From the NCBI GenBank assembly GCA_907163375.1, contig CAJQUW010006152.1:60626-124625 (forward strand): a DNA stretch of 64,000 nt, given 5' to 3'. This stretch comes from Prostheceraeus crozeri. Taxonomy: Eukaryota; Platyhelminthes; Polycladida; Euryleptidae. This document shows, piece after piece, positions 11,195-22,679 of the stretch (within the stretch, counting starts at the first letter, position 1; every line of letters starts with the position of its first letter). The translations under genes and the position numbers were made by a program. A model generated the notes under the pieces. It had not been told where the DNA came from and did no database searches. It saw only the letters and a program-made list of their open reading frames with translations.

Positions 11195-12979
11195 GGCCTG
11201 TTTCATAAAATTAAGCAGTCTGATATGTATCAGTGACATTTTCAGCACTGAAATATAAAGCATTGCTTTAAATTGCGTTTCATAAAAATTAATTTTCCGA
11301 CTGAAGATTAAGCAGTCTAAATTAATCAGTGATACATATAGCGTTTCATAAAGATTTCGGACTGATGAAAACACTGATATATATCAGTGTGATTGAGTGA
11401 TTAAAACAATTGTGGATAATTCTTCGTAAATAAAATAATTTTTGACAGCATAGAGTAAATATGTAGGTAGAGTGTCGACTTAAAAAAGTATCTGTATACA
11501 GTGAAACTTTTTGTATGAAAAGATTCAGCTTTTCGGAGATAACGTTCCTGCGGTCCAAAACATTATTTGAGCAGTTTTGAAAAACCTCAATATTTGCCAA
11601 TTTAATTACTACCGACATGACTCCCCGTTGTAAGTAGTATGAAACAAGTTGGATATCAAAAGGAATGAATATTCGCTAACAAGCATCGCAACTAAGCGGA
11701 AATTGTGCTGATGATCAAGAAAATGTAATGAACGGCATTATAATGGAAGTCTTCATAAAAAGTTGAGATTTTATTGTGCTGTTGTGGCTGAAATTTCATA
11801 TTTTTGATTCAATGTTCATCGGCATGAATTTATGATTGAGTAAATTCATGTTTCATTTCTTGAATCTGAATAGTGATGTGCACCCATTTACAGCTTTCAG
11901 AGGTAATGGAAATCATTGTCTTTGATTCTGTTATCTTGCTCTACCAGCTGCTTGTGATAAGATCGCGCTTAAAAAGCTTCTCTTGTGGTTCAGCATGAAA
12001 GCAATGGGGTCATCGAGTTGCTAATTTAACAAACATTACCGCTTCGAGGCTGTCATGACAAGGACAATCTGTAAAATAATCTCATTTCCATCTGCTTTAT
12101 ACTATCATAATCAGTCAATTCCGTGGTAATTTCTTCAAACTGCATAAATGTGCATATCTCACATTTGGAGACAATTCCAACTGTATTCACCTCGAGTTCA
12201 TTTAATAAAATCGAAAGTGTATACACATTGGGGATTTAATAAATGCGGAGTTTCCACTCTACCTAATATACTTACTCTATGCTTGACAGTAATTGAAATA
12301 ATAATTATAGAAGTCAATCTGAGGCAAATGGTGGAATATTTGAGAACCTTTTTTTCTAGCTGTCATCGATGTATGTAAAAGTCAATACCTCAACGTCTTT
12401 TAATATTGAAATGATTTCATGACATGCCGTACCTCATTACACGAAAGAAATCGAAGCCCTCAAAGCAACCCTTTATAATTTTGCTGTTACCGGACGTTTT
12501 ATCGTCACAGCATTGCCACTTTTCAAAGGAAGAATTTTTCAATAAACAGTATCCAAATTTGCCATTCTGACAAATAGTTTGCTACTGACAGTAAAATTGA
12601 AAATCAAAAGCCTTTTTCCCATTTTTAAGTTGTATTTGCAATCATTTCTCCGATATTTTAAGTTTCTATAACTTTCTCGATGATCATTCACAGATGATAG
12701 AAATTTTCACATTTCTATCAGTGAATTTCCATATTTTCAATTTTCGCGCGCTACTTATACTTCTTTGTGAAACGCAATTCTTTTCCAGACTGCTTAAAAT
12801 ACTGATTTTAAGCAGTGTGGGACTGATATAAATCACTGCTTAATATTTGGTTTTGTGAAACGCTGTTAATTTCGACTGCTTTAAATCACTGCTTTATATT
12901 TATTTTAAAAAACGCAAAAAATTTTCCACACTGATAAAAATTCTGATATAAAGCAGTGATATATTTTATGAAACAGGCC
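11195..12979. mobile_element. Non-autonomous DNA transposon with terminal inverted repeats, 1785 bp
   Basis: It begins 'ggcctgtttcataaaat' and ends with the complement, with the 4-bp sequence CTGG at both flanks (11191-11194 and 12980-12983) as a possible target duplication. Both subterminal regions are packed with copies of a 'aagcagtg/cactgctt' motif, often next to 'tgatat', the kind of arrangement that binds transposase in some families. There is no transposase frame inside. Related sequence occurs at 14595-15555 (interior) and 35897-36220 (left end). A 4-bp duplication occurs in a few animal superfamilies (for example Chapaev), but I do not assign one. Confidence 0.65.
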
Positions 12980-12983
12980 CTGG

Positions 12984-13463
12984 TCTTATTTAGTTGTAAC
13001 ATGCGGTAGGTACTGAGCATTATTACACAGCCTAAATGTGAAATCACTAATTATCAAATCCAAGCCAAATAGACACTGTTAAAATCCTCAACTCTTAAAC
13101 GAGATTATGTAGCTATCGTCAGCATATGTTAGTCTGAAAAGATAAACCTTCCATCGGATGTCATCATATAAAATTTCTAAAAAAAGCAAAATAATGGAAC
13201 AGGCATGTCTTCTAGGCAAGTAGACTTGCTATAAAACACGCTTTGCTTTGTCAACCCTAGTCCCTGATGGACGCATAAAATGGATACTTATGGACATATA
13301 TAAATTTGACACATCATACGATTATTCAATTTGCCTCCATCAAATTAATCCGGAAATCTCATAAGTTCTTGTCTCTGTAACTTGCCGGATAAGTGTCATT
13401 AATCTTATTATCATAAATTCAGATTATTCACAAATGACTTATTGATGCTCTAACAATTTTCAG
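12984..13463. other. 5' flank or upstream intron of the PDZ gene
   Basis: The acceptor 'acaattttcag' ending at 13463 implies a non-coding 5' exon further upstream, which I could not identify. No other feature seen. Confidence 0.4.
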
Positions 13464-13475
13464 GTTTCCTAAACC

Positions 13476-13537
13476 ATGCTTGACGTCGACTTCACCAGCC
13501 AGCTGTTTTCAGAAGAACCAGTTACAAAGAAGTTCAG
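13476..13537 (+). CDS. PDZ gene, first coding exon
   Basis: Encodes residues 1-20 plus two bases of codon 21. The ATG is 12 bases after an acceptor at 13461-13463, and the exon ends at 'ttcag|gtcagt'. The start is chosen because it is the first ATG after the acceptor and the frame matches the next exon. Confidence 0.7.
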
Positions 13538-16500
13538 GTCAGTATCTGTTTTTGATATCTCATTAAGCGGGTAAATCCAATTTATTCCACAATATCTGAA
13601 TGTGTAAAATGTTTGCTTTGTAAGATCCATATTTCTGAACCGATTTCAATAGCTTTTTTTAATCGAACCATCAGGATCCCATCAATAAATGTCATGGTTT
13701 AAAAAAAGTCACATGGCCGAGAGCTTCACAAGTTCCCGTTTTTTGCCAAAAACAAAAAAGCATGTCCAAAGTTACAGTACTCACTTCAACACGGATTTTC
13801 AATTAGTTACATTCAAATACACCTAGTAATACCTACTTCATCTGAAAGAAGATCAGCTCTTTAAGACGGCCTAATTTTGAATATCGCATCTGATATTGAT
13901 AATTGAATCGAGGTACCTGTTCTCGAAGAATATAGATTTTTGCATCAGACTTTTTGCACCAAACGAATCGTCTGGTGTGCTAGTTTATGAATCCTTTTAA
14001 GTATCTAGTCCGCATCTAAATGATTACGTGTGCACCCAGATTCTGCCCTCCTGTGTTTATTGGTGGGTCGATGATTCCGCAATTTCCTTTATTTCTCATT
14101 TGTAGATTGAGCCGCGAAGGAACTCCACCATCTCTTGGTTTCGACATTCTTCCGTCTCGTTCTTGTTCTCCGGCCTATTCGCAATACCGGAAACGATCTG
14201 TTTCTCCTTCCATCCGTACTAATCCAAGACTACAAAGGCCAGTGTCTGGATCGTCGTTGCATGCATTAATTGCACCGGAATCAAATGAAATGGAGACACA
14301 AACTTCAACTCCAGATGTAGAAACCAAGTAAGTTGAAGCATTCAATTTGAGTATTATGCTTAATATAGACTATCTGTATTGGGTATTGAGTGTTGTCAGA
14401 GTGGGAACCGCGCGCGAGTCCCTGGAGTTCTGGATACGTGACCGACCGGACCAGCCAAGGGCCGTCTTTTTATAATGGCAATTTCCTTCACGTCCTTCTA
14501 AACTGAGTTTTTTTTATAGTATTTACAGACAAGCAGGCTTGTCTGTGTGGTGATAGGATATGAGCTTCCCATAGGAGCTTCCCTGATACACACACGAATA
14601 ATCTTCTACACATAGAGTAAGTGTAGTAGGTACTGTAGTCTTTGAGGCAGTGTCGACTACAAAAAGTGTCTGTATAAAGAAAATTCTTATATCAAAAGAT
14701 TCGGGTTTTCGCGGAGATCACGTTTCTGCTGTTTAAAAATTATTTGAACAATTTTTGAGAAGCAAAATTTCTGCAAATCGTTCCTGCGTTTACATACTCC
14801 CGACGTGAAGCCACTATATAAATGTAGTATGAAACTTATAGACATTAAAAGGAAATAGCATTTACTAACAGGTATCTTAATTAAGCGGAGATTGATATGA
14901 TTAGCAAGAAAATTTCATGAACCACATTATAGTGCAAGTTTTCATGGAAAAGTTGAGATCTTATTGTGCTTCTGTGGCTAAAAATTAAAGTTTTTAATTA
15001 AATTTTCATCGAAATAACACTAAATTCACAAAATCACTATTCACTAAATTTCTGTTTGATTTCTTGAATCTGAAAAGTAGTGTGCATAGGCTACCCATTT
15101 ACATATATTTTGCAATCAACTATTATCTCAGCATTTTATTATGATGCTTTGCTCTTTCATGTAGTGGCAGGCATTGTGATTTGATAGCGCTTAGGAAAAT
15201 GCTCTTATTAGTAAAGCTGAGCACTAAAGTAATAGCAACCCTTCGAATTGTTAGATTGATAAAATATATTATTTCTCCAAGGTTGAAATGACAAGAACAA
15301 TTTGTAAAATACCATTATTCCTTCTGTATTGCTCTCATGATCAGTCAAATCCGTGCAAATTTCTCCACAAGTGTAAAAATGGCTTATCTCACATCTTATG
15401 CATGGCAAATCTATCATTTATTTAATTTCATTGTTGTTAAATGCGGCATATGGGTCTCATCTCAAGCTCATTCAACAAGTCGAAACTGTATACGAAATGG
15501 GGATTTACTAAATGCTGAGTTGCTACTCTACCTGATATGCTTACTCTATGTTTCTACATAGAATGATTCAATAAGATAGTTTAAGTACCAGCGTGCTCTA
15601 GGTACACAGAACGAGCCATGAAAAGCGAGATATGACATAGTTTTCAAAGTATTTTCTTAGCGGAATAGCTTACTGATGACATGCAATATCTTTTGTGGGC
15701 GCGAGTCACAATTAGGGTTTTGAACAGCAAGTACGCACTTAAATATTTCGAATAATGAATATTTGTATAGTTACGAGTACATGCATATTTATAGTTATGA
15801 ATTTACACTCATATACAATATTCATCAAAAATTGCAGTTGGTTGGTCAACATGAGCTAATAAATGAATCTTGAAATAGTCGATGTTAAACGATTAATAAA
15901 GGCATTATTCATAACTGCATTCAAGTGACTGCTAATGTTGAACAAAACAGGCCGCAGGCCGGGCTCGCACCCGTTTCGGTTCCTACTGCTGGACCCCCCT
16001 GCATTCTTTGATATTGCTCAAAAAATTTTGAACCCTCTGCTATATAGTAACAAGTTGACCAAGTTGGATACCACCAAGACTGATACCACCATTCAAAGGA
16101 ATACGTACCGATTGTTCTGAATTCATTTTTTTGAACAGATGAGTAGTTAGAGGTGGGAAACAAGAAATCAGAGGTGGGCTCCAGGGCCCACGCGTTCTCG
16201 GAGCTGAAAATTGCCCGGGTAAAAAGAGTGCGGTATGTTATCGTTGATTTCCTTCTTCAATTTAAATCGAGAAAAACTTTAATTTTGTCGAAGTATTTTA
16301 AGTAAACTTTTCAGGGTACGGCACAAAAAGCTCGCAATAATGCATGTATGGCGTCACTATGTATTCGTATCGTACAATGCATGCGTGTTCTTCCATCAGT
16401 GAAACTAGATAATTCATTTTATACGAAATTATCTCCGAAGGATTGATTTCATACATTGCCATCACCTTTTTGCTGGACTTGCGGCTCTGTTATATACGTA

Positions 16501-19500
16501 ATATGCACGTACACGAGAGAATTTCCTCGTCAAAACTTAAATTACTTCATAATATACTTATCAAGCAAGCATTGTGAATGGAATGACGAAAATTATTTTC
16601 CGCTGGAAGTCGCGAATGTAGTACGAATCGATTGCCACTTAACTAATTATTCAGCAAGTCCCAACAATGCACGTAAAGTGCGATAATCGCATTCACAATT
16701 CTGCAGGTGTGCTTGCGAATATTTTAACGGCAAAGCCTCTCTTAGTCACTTTTGAATAAGTGCTGATTCTGACATGCAAATGAACCTTATAACTGATTTA
16801 TTTTACTGTCATTCGATAAGTTGGAGAATTAATTACGATTCATTAGAAATAGCATTTTTAGCAAACTAGATAGGCACTAAAATTCGTAAATATAAAACAA
16901 TAGAGAACAAAATAAAGGTCCAATTTCGAAATCAGTCAAGCTATTGTGATCTTAACTATAAAAATCTTACTCTTCAACTTGCAATTTGCGATTGTTTTAT
17001 GCATGCCATTGTATTTCTCGTTTTAGGATAGATCCGAGGTCCAGAGCCTATCATGCTAGGGATGCATTGCAGTATCTTGGACATGCCATAGGTAAAAAGA
17101 TGAAAAAAGTTCGCAGTAAAAGTGTCGATCACAAAAAGCGCTTAAAAACGAAGAAGGAACTTAACAACGAATTGAAAGATCCCTATGTTGATGAAAAGTC
17201 TTCATGTCCTCAATCGAATGGTGGCTTTCAAAAGGAGATTGAAATATTCAAAAGCGAATTTCCTGTTATTACAAAATTTGAAGTCAATGACGATGGCTCT
17301 AGAAATGTTCGTTTATCGAGGAAGCCGGAACAAAATTATGGATTTTTTGTGTGCACTGGAAGACGCAATGATAACAAAAGTAAGCCTCTTTCATTGCACA
17401 ATTTGAGTGATGGCAAGTAGAGACAAGTATCAACCCAAAATATATACTACTAGCTAATCTCCCGAGGTTTTGTGCGGGATTGTCGATTTAGAGGCATGTT
17501 AGGGCGATTTTGAATCGGTATAATGAAGACAGCACATAAGCATCAACTGCGTCGATCACAAAATTATGGTGTCGATAGTTAATTGGTGAACCGACCAGGG
17601 TAATGGAGTATAAAGAAAACGATTAATCGCGAGCAAGTTCTTACGAAGTTATCACTCGTTACCAAATATCGGTCGTAATGATGTGATTATAAAGATTACG
17701 ATTAATTGTGAAGTAATGTCTACGAAGAGGAGGAGGCGGGAGTTCTTCAGGGGTCCATCGAGGCGCTTTCTTCGTCTCACTTGCAATTGCTAGAATTCAC
17801 GATGACTGAGAAGATCTATTTATACATTGCCATACTAAAAATCATGAATGAAGACACACGACGATGATACGTTATGATGTTATGTGATGTCAGATACATG
17901 ACGTCACAATTGATTCGATCATTCGTTTTAAGTAAGGGCTTTATACCCTCTTCAATCGCGACCCTTCGGTCTAGCGATCAATCGTGGAGGGATTCCCTAT
18001 TAATCTCTTTATTACAAAGACGATTAATCATTTTGTCTATACTCCATCCCCCTGAGCAGCCGTCCAGAAACTAGTTGTTTGAAATCCATCTAAGTGCTTA
18101 TTTGATGATGACTTGTTAACTTGGCCGCTAAAGTTCAATCGTCACAAATGTTATTTAACTATTGGATTTCAAAACAATGATTCATTTCAGCTTTATAAGT
18201 ATGGCGCTGAAAATAGTCTGTAACCGCGTACAAGTAAAACAGTGATGAATGATGACATTTTGTGAGTTTAAATGAATGACAGTAGCCTATTTACAAAGAT
18301 GGCATGAAATGAATGATTATGATAGTATGTTCTGGTTGGCTGGAAGGAGAGGACGAAATTATAAATGCTTTAATCGATGTAATTTTTCAAAATATTTATC
18401 AGATATTTCTGCAACAAATAAAATAGTACAAACATCAGAATTAATAATATAAACGGATCAACGCCATGATCTACATGTTTATTTTGTTATGTTAGTTTGT
18501 TATCAAGATGCGTTTAGAAAATTCTTAAAACCTGCAAGTAAAGAATGCATATGCATACATGTACATGAGGCATTTATCATAATCAATGTAAGAACTAAAA
18601 CATCAAGGTGTCTTATCTGCAATGATATTGAATTAATTACATCAATCATCAATCAATTGAAACCAAAGCTTGCAAAGTATTTGCAAATTTAAGGCTATTT
18701 GAGAGTACAATTGTTACCGGTCTTAATCACATGCGTGCATAGCGTGCATATTACATGTAAATGTAAATCATGCATTAATTCTTGTCAATACCTTCACATG
18801 TTCTAAATGCGGAGATTTGAAATCAAAAGGGGCCTCCTTATGCTTGACAGCATCTATTCTAAATGATCATGTTTAATGCAATTGCATAGAATGATGCATT
18901 CCTGCAATGTGTAGGAATTTCCATAGGAATCCCACACAGATTTGCTGTGGCGTGGCAAAAAAATTCTCATCACACGACAACTCTTGTCTTATCCTAGTGA
19001 TGCTTGATCTCAGGTTCGACACCTGCACATAGGCGTTACACGCAGATGTCACACTTCCATTCAGTGCAATTATTTCAAATGTTGAACGAGAGTATAGGAA
19101 ATTATCCTAATTTTGTCGTCACCAAGCCAATTTGAAAAGTCATTAAGCAAAACAAAATCGCGCGACTGATTCCGTCGCACGATTAATCGAGCGGAATTGA
19201 TTAACTGTGCCCTCCACTGCTTGCAAGTGATGTAGGTAGGTTACATTGGTATTCATGAAAATTCGACCGGGTATGGCCGCAATTGTAAAAAGGAAATTGT
19301 GTCGATGTCGAGAGATGTGAAGTAGGCCTACTGATGATCCTGAGTATTTTTCTATTTTTCAACTGAGGATGCAACTGAACAATTAATTGCTCTATTTACG
19401 ATATGTTTGCAAAAAGCAGCATTTGATTAATTACAACAGGAGCAATAACTTAGACTGCATGTCAGTAGTGTGTTAAGCGTAGTGTTTAATGAATACCCGT

Positions 19501-19915
19501 CAAAACTTCACTTACTGCGCTAATTACTCATCTCAATCATCAACATCTGCCCTTATCAAATTAGTTTGATATTGACCGACACTTTCTGTGAAACTTAATT
19601 GCAGTTTAAACCTAATTCTCCCGTCATCCATATACAGCATTTACTTACTTATTTACTGCATTTTGAAAAATCACGCATAAGTAACTTGTATAAGTTGGAA
19701 TAAACACAATTCTTCTCTTTTCAGCTTTGATCATCAGTCGATTTATCTCCGATGAAGCAGCGAAACATTATTCCGGTGTTGTTAATGTTAGCGATCAACT
19801 AATTTCAGTTGAGACAATGCCATGCTCTGATATGAAATTAGAGCAGCTGAGCAACTTTGTTAAAAACAAAACAGAATTGGAAATTCAACTGCGTGGGCAA
19901 GAATGTTTGCTGTGA
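13476..19915 (+). CDS. Small PDZ-domain protein, Par-6-type PDZ
   Basis: Four exons join in phase to give 275 aa: 13476-13537, 14106-14327, 17027-17379 and 19725-19915, with intron phases 2, 2 and 1 and GT..AG borders. Residues 21-94 are Ser/Pro-rich and probably disordered. Residues 118-138 are strongly basic and could bind nucleic acid or act as a nuclear localisation signal. Residues 186-270 form a PDZ domain: 'NVRLSRKPEQ', the carboxylate-binding loop YGFF at 199-202, then 'LIISRF', 'VNVSDQLISV' and 'LEQLSNFVKNKTELEIQL'. The pattern resembles Par-6 PDZ domains (GFYI..IFISR..VSDEILEVNG), but there is no PB1 or CRIB region, so it is not Par-6 itself. PDZ domains bind the C-termini of partner proteins; the partner here is unknown. 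No signal peptide is visible, so it is probably cytoplasmic or nuclear. I do not know the orthologue. Confidence 0.8.
14106..14327 (+). CDS. PDZ gene, second coding exon
   Basis: Starts after 'tttgtag' and ends before 'gtaagt'. It encodes residues 21-94, a low-complexity Ser/Pro/Arg stretch ending in 'METQTSTPDVETK'. Phase 2 at both ends, so skipping it would keep the frame. Confidence 0.75.
14328..17026 (+). other. Intron 2 of the PDZ gene
   Basis: Contains an interior copy of the 11195-12979 transposon family at 14595-15555. Around 15945-16200 there is a GC-richer patch with many open codons on both strands that I cannot identify. Otherwise AT-rich and unremarkable. Confidence 0.6.
14595..15555 (+). 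mobile_element. Internal copy of the 1.8-kb transposon family
   Basis: Similarity to 11430-12300 runs throughout in the same orientation, for example 'catagagtaa...gtgtcgact', 'aaaagattc.g.ttttcg', 'gtagtatgaaac', 'aagcggaaattg', and at the end 'tacttactctatg' against 'tgcttactctatg'. The inverted termini seen in the first copy are not preserved, so this is a truncated or recombined copy lying in the PDZ intron. Confidence 0.65.
17027..17379 (+). CDS. PDZ gene, third coding exon
   Basis: Bounded by 'ttttag|' and '|gtaagc'. Encodes residues 95-212: a helix-like start ('AYHARDALQYLGHAIGKKMK'), the basic stretch, an acidic linker and the first two strands of the PDZ domain including the YGFF loop. 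Ends in phase 1. Confidence 0.8.
17380..19724 (+). other. Intron 3 of the PDZ gene
   Basis: Near its start a possible mobile element spans about 17446-18075: 'ggagtataaagaaaacgatt' at about 17608 is partly matched by an inverted copy near 18025-18045. The remainder has a patch of AT-rich sequence (18380-18700) and nothing else I can support. Confidence 0.5.
17446..18075. mobile_element. Possible non-autonomous mobile element
   Basis: Imperfect inverted similarity links 17600-17635 and 18015-18050 (both carry 'atggagtata' then 'gattaatcg'). The segment opens 'ctagctaatctcccgag' and closes 'gtccagaaactagt'. The ends are not well matched, so the borders and class are uncertain. Confidence 0.3.
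19725..19915 (+). CDS. PDZ gene, last coding exon
   Basis: Follows 'cttttcag'. Encodes residues 213-275, the second half of the PDZ domain ('LIISRFISDEAAKHYSG', 'VNVSDQLISVET', 'LEQLSNFVKNKTELEIQL'), then six residues and TGA at 19913-19915. The end QECLL has its Cys third from the end, so it is not a CaaX box. Confidence 0.8.
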
Positions 19916-20725
19916 AAAAAATTTGTGACTTTTTATCAGACGTTGTTTTCTCGCAGTCCTTTTTTCTCTTATCTCTATTTTCTGAAAATCAGTAAACTGT
20001 TTTTAATGAAGCCTATACGTTTTGTCTTTTATGTTGAACTAGTCTTAGCTCACATTTCATGTAATCGGTTGGCATTTGTCTTTCTGATAGAATAGAAAGG
20101 AAAATTTGATTTGGTCTGAACATAGGCCTACAGGACGTAGCGGTTCATGAAAGCAAAAATATGAATAGGAAGGAGAATCAAAATTTTTAATCTATTGGAA
20201 TTTTGCGGTTCCCGCCTTCGTCAGAGATCCTATCCGATCATGATCCGGTGACGCCGGATTGCATACCGGTCACTTCTCGATGCCGGATCGGATATCGATA
20301 AATGATTCAACACTCTGTGACTATCGGATGTCTGAAGAATTATTGGGGAGATCACATCGTAATCCGATCATTTGCAATGCCAATACAAGATTCTTGTGAA
20401 GTCTTTGAATGGTGGAGATGCTGTTAATTTGCAAATAGATATCATGTCTACGAAAAACTGGTACGTTCATGAGGCAATTGCTCTTATCTACAGGTCCTTC
20501 AGCCATAGGAGGTGAAGCTTCGTCGCAAAGTATTTTGATCTACAACACAAGCTTCGCCAAGCTTCTGTCTCAAAGGCGGAAGTCTGCATAATATTCAAGA
20601 AAATTCAGATATTTTCAAATAATAAATATCCGGTGATTATCCCTCAAAGATCCATGTTAATGCCATATCATAAATCTGTTTTCATGTGTCTTAGAAATGT
20701 TATATATATAATGAAGAAAAAGTCA
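19916..20725. other. 3' flank of the PDZ gene
   Basis: Presumed 3' UTR followed by intergenic DNA. No clear AATAAA signal close after the stop. Around 20225-20300 the sequence alternates 'ccggat/atccgg' words and could form an imperfect hairpin. Confidence 0.4.
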
Positions 20726-20729
20726 TTAA

Positions 20730-21532
20730 CCCTCGCCCCACTGGGGTATTTTTCCGAACGCGCTGCATTGAGGGGGCAATTTCATCTACTGCTGACAATT
20801 ATACCGATTATCGAAGCGGCGTTGAAAGGGGATTCAGAAAAAACTTTTTTATTTTTAAAGTCATCCCTGGACTGAGGTGAGGGTCAAAGGTAAAAAACTC
20901 TAATTTTTAATAAATTTCCATTAAATCACTAAAAAATGCTAATAAAGCATACACTAATGGAAAAATCTGGTCAATGTGTTTAAAAAAATCATGATTATCA
21001 ATCGTTATGAAATTACATTATTGTCATTAGATGAGGTCAAAGGTCAAACTTTTAGTTCAAATCAAATAGCTCTAAAATCGCACATTTTAGTGAATTTCTG
21101 CATGTGAAGAAACAACCCAATTATGTGAACTTTTATCGAGAGAATAAGGCTAAAAGAACATAATTCTGAAAATTTTCAATAATTGCTGATTAGATACAGA
21201 ACTAAAAAGTACAAAAATAATGAAAATCATATTTGAAATTCGAATTTCAAATTTCATACATGCATACATAGTAAGCAGATAATTTCAATTTCGAAAAATT
21301 TGCATTTGTGAATATTTTTGTGTTAATATGAAGAATCCTTTATGAATCTCAACTTATTTCATTAAGAATTTATGCCGCAAAATACGTTAGAAGTGAATAT
21401 ACGGAAATTAGCCAAATATATTTTCATTCGGTCAAAAGTTGCATGATGCATAGAAAGTAGGCTATTGGAAATCTGGCGGCTATGGCTTGCTTCATTTGAA
21501 AGATATTCAAAACTTCGCCAGTGGGGCGAGGG
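20730..21532. mobile_element. MITE with TTAA-type target, piggyBac-like ends
   Basis: Termini are 'ccctcgccccactgg' at 20730 and its inverted copy ending at 21532. The flanks read TTAA at 20726-20729 and TTGA at 21533-21536, a TTAA duplication with one change. TTAA targets and ends starting CCC fit piggyBac-type transposons (Kolobok also uses TTAA). The 803-bp interior is AT-rich and has no transposase. Confidence 0.6.
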
Positions 21533-21536
21533 TTGA

Positions 21537-22679
21537 AGCCCAGTAATGAAACCATGTGTATATTTTTTAATTGCCTTGTGTTCGTATAATACCTTGTGTG
21601 TAAAACCTTGACATTACCTCTGTTCAATACCTTATGTAAAATATCATATAGCAAGCATCATGGCACTCACAGCTATCTAGGTGTCTTTGATATCTATACA
21701 TGGACACGTCGTAATGCTAAAAAGTACAAATTGACTAACTTGATAAAATAGAAATTTTTTGAAGTACAGCATTCAAAATAGGATTTTTAGAAAGTTTGTT
21801 GACGTCAATAGAGAAATGCTCATTTCTTTCAAATTTTTCATTTTGATCTTCAATCTGCTCTGTGTATCGTGTTGTTAACGACCATCTAGAATTTTACATT
21901 AGAGGCTGAGCTTGATAGTTTGATAGCTTGAAATTTCAGATAGTTGAAAATTAGCTCGCTTGATTTTTTGTTTTTTTATGGGGGTTGTTCACTTTAAGCA
22001 CTTTTGGCTCGATTATTGATGTCAATGTCCTGTCACAATTTGTATTTTATGTAGTGAATATTCCTCAGAGATGAGTTCTGACACAATATGTTCGAATGCT
22101 GCGATTAGTAAAAATTTTGCTCAAACCATCTTGTACCAGTATTCGTTTCATATACTCATTTAAAATATTTAATTACATCCATCTGTGACGAATACCAAAC
22201 TTTGGCTTAAAATTTTGTAGATTGTCCATAAGGTTTAAGAAATAAGTGCTTATCGCAAAATCCCGGTAACCGAAGTGACCGATTATTTGAAAGAAAAATT
22301 CCTTTTACAAAACAAAACAGTTTTTACGTGAAAAATACAAGCCAATAATCGCCTTCAGAATCAATAGCAAAATATTGATTATTATATGTCGGTGATTTTT
22401 TGTGGTACATTTTTGGCCGTCATTGTTGTCATCTTATTAGCATCTCCATTTGTTATATTGATTATTAATTGTCCAATGCCCACAAACATCGTTGGAAATC
22501 ATTTCATCTACAATCCATCAATACGATGATGTTATGTCGAGTTGATGCATTCATCAGATCTTGCTGCATTAAAAGTGATAAAACTGTTAAAGTTTTTACT
22601 TTCTCTGATAAGTCCACAAACAATTGAAAATTTCACTATTGCTTTCACATATGACTTATGATTTGAATTCAGCTTGTTG
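21537..22679. other. Intergenic, nothing recognised
   Basis: AT-rich sequence with no supportable exon or repeat. Confidence 0.45.

Noticed and set aside
19005-19030. B-box-like 'ggttcgacacctg' suggesting a tRNA gene or SINE
   Set aside because: No A-box at the right distance and no cloverleaf can be drawn.
19898-19915. CaaX prenylation motif at the end of the PDZ protein
   Set aside because: The protein ends Glu-Cys-Leu-Leu; Cys is third from the end, one place off.
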